A stretch of DNA of 9,515 nt from Chitinophagaceae bacterium (lineage in GTDB: Bacteria; Bacteroidota; Bacteroidia; Chitinophagales; Chitinophagaceae). The stretch covers positions 1 through 9,515 of the forward strand of contig JAEUVI010000440.1 in the NCBI GenBank assembly GCA_016787105.1, given 5' to 3'. Shown here piece after piece: positions 6,543 through 9,515 of the stretch. Under the pieces are notes generated by a model, which saw only the letters and a list, made by a program, of their open reading frames with translations, was not told the origin of the DNA and made no database searches. Both the position numbers and the translations under genes were made by a program. Positions within the stretch are counted from its first letter, which is position 1. Each line of letters starts with the position of its first letter.

Positions 6543-7496
6543 ATGAAAAAAATTGGCATCCTGCACGGAAAAGAAAGATCATTTCCTGAAGCGTTTGTAG
6601 CAAGAGTAAACAGTAAAGGAATAAACGGCATAGTAGCAGAACCTGTGCGGATAGAGAAAGCAGTACAGGGTGTACCAACAGGATATGCAGTAATCATTGA
6701 TCGCATTTCACAGGATGTACCATTTTACCGAACCTGGTTGAAAAATGAAGCAGTAACAGGTACAGCTGTTATTAACAATCCTTTCTGGTGGAGTGCAGAT
6801 GATAAATATTTTAATAATTGCCTTATGACAAAGATCGGAGTACCTGTTCCAAAAACAGTAATACTTCCTTCACGTGATTTACCAACAGATACTTCCAACG
6901 AATCATTCAGCAATCTTGCGTATCCATTAAACTGGGATGAAATGTTCAGCTATGTAGGGTTCCCTGCCTATATGAAGCCTTTCGCAGGAGGTGGATGGAA
7001 AAATGTTTACCGTCTCGGCAGTGCTGATGAATTTTTTGAAAAACATGCTGAAACAGGCCAGCTTGTAATGTTGCTGCAGGAAGAAATTGTTTTTGAAGAA
7101 TATTATCGCTGCTATTGCATTGGCAGAAAGCATATCCGTATCATGCCGTATGAGCCACGCAATCCGCACCATCTGCGATATGTAGCAGATTTCAAACCAT
7201 CGCCAGAGAGATTGAAACAAATGGAAGAAATTGTATTACGTATAAATAATTATCTCGGCTATGATTTCAATACTGTAGAACTCGCTGTACGCAATGGCGT
7301 GCCATACGCGATAGATTTTTGCAATCCCGCACCAGATGCAGAACGGACAAGCGTAGGCGAAGAAAATTTTGAATGGGTAGTAGAAACTGCCGCGAATTAC
7401 GCAATAGAACGTGCATTAGAAAACGTTGAAGGCGCGGACAATTTAACGTGGGGAGAATATGTAAAAAGAGGTGCTGCGAAAAAAGCGCTGATATAA
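6543..7496 (+). CDS. ATP-grasp (RimK-like) amide ligase
   Basis: The 317-residue product should use ATP to activate a carboxylate as an acyl phosphate and join it to an amine, the reaction of ATP-grasp ligases. The N-terminal part (1-95) resembles a pre-ATP-grasp domain, ending in N-P-F-W-W-S-A-D-D-K and then K-I-G-V-P-V-P-K-T. The ATP-grasp core has Lys145 in Y-M-K-P-F, followed by the glycine-rich loop G149-G151. Next comes Q-E-E (179-181), leading to E-Y-Y-R-C-Y-C-I-G. The Mg-binding acidic set is Glu246, Asp258 and Asn261, in V-E-L-A-V and I-D-F-C-N-P-A-P-D. All key residues are present, so the enzyme is probably active. About 30 residues between the pre-domain and Lys145 are unlike classical RimK. 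It is cytosolic, transcribed from a consensus promoter, divergent from an esterase gene and 200 bp ahead of a second, unrelated amide ligase. The substrates cannot be named; a glutathione-synthetase-like second step is one possibility. Confidence 0.88.
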   Translation: MKKIGILHGKERSFPEAFVARVNSKGINGIVAEPVRIEKAVQGVPTGYAVIIDRISQDVPFYRTWLKNEAVTGTAVINNPFWWSADDKYFNNCLMTKIGVPVPKTVILPSRDLPTDTSNESFSNLAYPLNWDEMFSYVGFPAYMKPFAGGGWKNVYRLGSADEFFEKHAETGQLVMLLQEEIVFEEYYRCYCIGRKHIRIMPYEPRNPHHLRYVADFKPSPERLKQMEEIVLRINNYLGYDFNTVELAVRNGVPYAIDFCNPAPDAERTSVGEENFEWVVETAANYAIERALENVEGADNLTWGEYVKRGAAKKALI

Positions 7497-7696
7497 ACCG
7501 GTATACCCAAAACAAGAAACAGAGTAAGTGCATGCAGCCTGCAGGATACTAATCCTTCATTTATGTATCTCTTTGCTGACTAATTGAAATAGAAAATTTG
7601 AATGTTGCAATCTATGCAAGCGATAATAATATAAAAGCGGAGAGGTTTCCGGATTATAATATCAGTTGAAGATATTTTCAGAAAATAAAATCAGTT
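7497..7696 (+). other. 200-bp gap between the two ligase genes, with a possible internal promoter
   Basis: No gene is visible here. A small hairpin, AGGAT (7543-7547) with ATCCT (7552-7556), is too weak to be a convincing terminator. TTTG at 7572-7575, 17 bp and AAAATTTG at 7593-7600 give an imperfect Bacteroidota promoter (first base of the -7 box wrong). It would start about 90 nt before the ATG at 7697. The ligase downstream may therefore be made both by read-through and from its own start. Confidence 0.35.
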
Positions 7697-8809
7697 ATGG
7701 CGAACATCAATTACAGAAGCTTTACACTTGGAGTAGAAGAAGAATATATGGTACTGGATCCGCAGACATTTGAATTGAAAAGTCATGAACAAAAAATAGT
7801 TCATGAAGGTCAGAAAGCAATAAAAGACAAAGTAAAAGCGGAAATGCACCAGGCCGTAGTAGAAGTAGGAACTGATATCTGTGCAGATGTGGATGAGGCA
7901 TTCAAAGACGTAGCACTGCTTAGAAAAACAATATCAGATATTGCAGGAAACCTTGGTTTTGCAATGGCAGCTGCAGGCACTCACCCTTTTAGTCATTGGG
8001 AAAGCCAGCTGATAACAGACCATGTACGCTATAATGAAATAGTCAATGAATTACAGGAAGCAGCAAGAAGCAACCTTATTTTTGGGTTGCATGTACATGT
8101 AGGCATGGAAAGCCGTGAAATGGCAAATCATATTGCCAATTCTACAAGATATTTTTTACCCCACGTGTATGCTCTCAGTACCAATTCACCTTTTTGGGAA
8201 GGAAGAATGACCGGCTACAAATCATTCCGGACAAAAGTTTTTGATAAATTTCCACGTACAGGTATACCCGAAGCTTTTGAAAGTATAGAAGCGTATGAAA
8301 ATTTCGTAAAGCTACTTGTAAAAACAAATTGTATTGACAATGCAAAAAAAATATGGTGGGATCTTCGTGTACACCCATTTTTTAATACAGTTGAATTCCG
8401 CATCTGTGATATACCGATGACAGTAGATGAAACAATTGCCATCACAGCCCTGTTCCAGGCAATTTGCACCAAGATTTACAAATTGCGTATGCAGAATATG
8501 AATTTCATACAATATCCAAGGCCATTAATTAATGAAAATAAATGGCGGGCTAGCCGTTATGGCATTGATGGACACCTCATAGATTTTGGCAAAGAAGAAG
8601 AAGTAAACACCAGGGCGCTGATTTACGAACTTCTGGATTTTGTAGATGATGTGGTGGATCCTCTCGGCAGCCGGCACAGGCTTGCGTATGTACATAAAAT
8701 ACTGGAAAACGGAACAGGTGCAGATCGGCAATTAGCTGTATTTGACAAAACAAAAAACCTGGTGGATGTAGCGAAGTATATACAAAGCCAGTTCCTGAAT
8801 GGTATATGA
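7697..8809 (+). CDS. Carboxylate-amine ligase, YbdK / GCS2 family (COG2170)
   Basis: The 370-residue product belongs to the glutamate-cysteine-ligase-2 superfamily, of glutamine-synthetase fold, and has the usual length (E. coli YbdK, 372). These enzymes couple ATP cleavage to amide bond formation; YbdK itself has only weak glutamate-cysteine ligase activity, so annotation as true GshA would be unsafe. Hallmarks in order: G-V-E-E-E-Y (12-17), carrying the metal-binding glutamates; the L-H-V-H-V-G strand (131-136); S-T-N-S-P-F-W-E-G-R (161-170), directly followed by T-G-Y-K-S-F-R-T (172-179); R-V-H-P (224-227); and V-E-F-R-I-C-D (232-238), with further metal and ATP ligands. No active-site residue appears to be missing. 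It follows the ATP-grasp ligase in the same direction after 200 bp, so the two may act in sequence in one pathway. A long hairpin lies just downstream. Confidence 0.93.
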   Translation: MANINYRSFTLGVEEEYMVLDPQTFELKSHEQKIVHEGQKAIKDKVKAEMHQAVVEVGTDICADVDEAFKDVALLRKTISDIAGNLGFAMAAAGTHPFSHWESQLITDHVRYNEIVNELQEAARSNLIFGLHVHVGMESREMANHIANSTRYFLPHVYALSTNSPFWEGRMTGYKSFRTKVFDKFPRTGIPEAFESIEAYENFVKLLVKTNCIDNAKKIWWDLRVHPFFNTVEFRICDIPMTVDETIAITALFQAICTKIYKLRMQNMNFIQYPRPLINENKWRASRYGIDGHLIDFGKEEEVNTRALIYELLDFVDDVVDPLGSRHRLAYVHKILENGTGADRQLAVFDKTKNLVDVAKYIQSQFLNGI

Positions 8810-8818
8810 CCTGAAATT

Positions 8819-8861
8819 TTTACATAACAAAGACCCTGTTATAGGGCCTTTGTTATGTAAA
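8819..8861. terminator. Long inverted repeat between the convergent GCS2 ligase and T9SS genes
   Basis: TTTACATAACAAAG (8819-8832) pairs perfectly with CTTTGTTATGTAAA (8848-8861). After one mismatch the stem continues as CCCT with AGGG around the loop GTTAT. It starts 9 bp after the ligase stop codon and ends 13 bp before the end of the convergent gene, the usual place for a shared terminator. Neither strand has a clean T-tract after the stem, so efficiency is uncertain. Confidence 0.65.
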
Positions 8862-8874
8862 GTAATTATGTTCT

Positions 8875-9515
8875 TCAGTTTACTTTCACTACTTTCAATA
8901 TCCTGCGATCTTCTCCTTGTATCACTTCAGCGAAATAAGTGCCACTGGTCCAGTTATCACCAAATCGAATAGTACCATTCGCCCCTATTCGTTCTTTTTT
9001 CTGTAATACCCTTCCAAATATATCCCGTAGTATTACTGTAACAGGCAAGTCCTTATCACTATTTATCGTGAGATTAAAATATGTTTCACTTGGATTTGGT
9101 AACACATTTAATTGCAAGCCTGCTCCTTTCAAAAGATCTTCGGAATCCTCAGCTATTGTCGCTGAAAGTGTGCTCATTGTTCTTGTACCTGCTGAGCAGG
9201 TTTGTGAACTGGTTGAGCTGTAGTTACCAGTATAGTTTGTTCCGCCATTACCCTTTGCTCCTGCTACAACATTTGTTCTATAGCTATCGGGGCAACCGGC
9301 TTTTCTTGTTCCATCAACTGTTACTACACTAAGATTTCCATATGTTGTCGTGAGACTTGTATATACGGCAGCAGCCCATTTCCAGGTAAACGACACACCG
9401 GCCTTATCACTGACAATTCTTGCTGACCATGTTACATTACGTGCACTTGCAGGTATTCTCGCCGGAACGAGATAAGCAAGTCCTGCCATAAACACATTTA
9501 CGTTTCCATAATTTA
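8875..9515 (-). CDS. C-terminal part of a T9SS-exported protein (type A sorting domain), 5'-truncated by window edge
   Basis: The leftward frame is open to the window edge, where codons upstream of the GTG at 9495 read N-Y-G-N-V-N, so only the C-terminal 213 or so residues are present. The last 80 residues (about 9117-8878) are a type A T9SS sorting domain. Its marks are L-N-V-L-P-N-P-S, then a strand with F-N-L-T-I, then L-R-D-I-F-G-R-V-L, then W-T-S-G-T-Y-F, and finally R-I-L-K-V-V-K-V-N. This domain directs export across the outer membrane and is normally cleaved at the surface. The preceding part is rich in Gly, Ser, Thr and Asn, with W-S-A-R-I-V-S-D-K-A-G-V and W-K-W-A-A-A-V-Y, and has two cysteines (codons near 9294 and 9198) that may form a disulphide. 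It resembles the extracellular part of large cell-surface or secreted proteins of this phylum, but I cannot name its domain. Binding or adhesion is a guess from context. Confidence 0.88.
   Translation of the reverse strand, partial: NYGNVNVFMAGLAYLVPARIPASARNVTWSARIVSDKAGVSFTWKWAAAVYTSLTTTYGNLSVVTVDGTRKAGCPDSYRTNVVAGAKGNGGTNYTGNYSSTSSQTCSAGTRTMSTLSATIAEDSEDLLKGAGLQLNVLPNPSETYFNLTINSDKDLPVTVILRDIFGRVLQKKERIGANGTIRFGDNWTSGTYFAEVIQGEDRRILKVVKVN

Noticed and set aside
7697..8809. Calling the GCS2 ligase a true glutamate-cysteine ligase (gshA)
   Set aside because: The motifs fit the YbdK/COG2170 group, whose tested member has only weak activity of this kind, so the substrate cannot be assigned.

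Overview
The window looks like a chromosomal segment of a Bacteroidota bacterium, probably of the Chitinophagaceae type. The reasons are a type IX secretion (T9SS) C-terminal sorting domain, PorT-like outer-membrane beta-barrel proteins, A-rich translation starts instead of strong Shine-Dalgarno sites, and promoter-like sequences of the Bacteroidota form (TTG or TTTG, about 20 bp, then TAnnTTTG). No tRNA, rRNA, insertion sequence, CRISPR array or other mobile element was seen. No gene-free stretch exceeds 300 bases; the longest is about 280 bp, upstream of lon.

Layout. Positions 2-937 (+) hold the end of a membrane-anchored calcineurin-like metallophosphoesterase whose N-terminus lies outside the window. 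Two envelope proteins follow: an unassigned 344-residue secreted barrel-like protein (1078-2112) and a small porin-family beta-barrel protein (2258-2845) closed by a clear terminator. The ATP-dependent protease Lon follows (3128-5530), with its own promoter candidate and a long, apparently bidirectional terminator shared with the next gene.

The most interesting part is 5584-8809: a leftward esterase of the Fes/PF00756 type, then divergently a RimK-like ATP-grasp ligase and a YbdK-type (GCS2, COG2170) carboxylate-amine ligase. Two different ATP-dependent amide-bond-forming enzymes beside an alpha/beta hydrolase suggest a small pathway that builds and perhaps processes a peptide-like metabolite or thiol; the product cannot be read from the sequence. 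A consensus-matching promoter sits in the 83-bp divergent gap and faces the ATP-grasp gene. The last gene (8875 to the window edge, leftward) is the C-terminal part of a large T9SS-exported protein, separated from the ligase gene by a long perfect inverted repeat.
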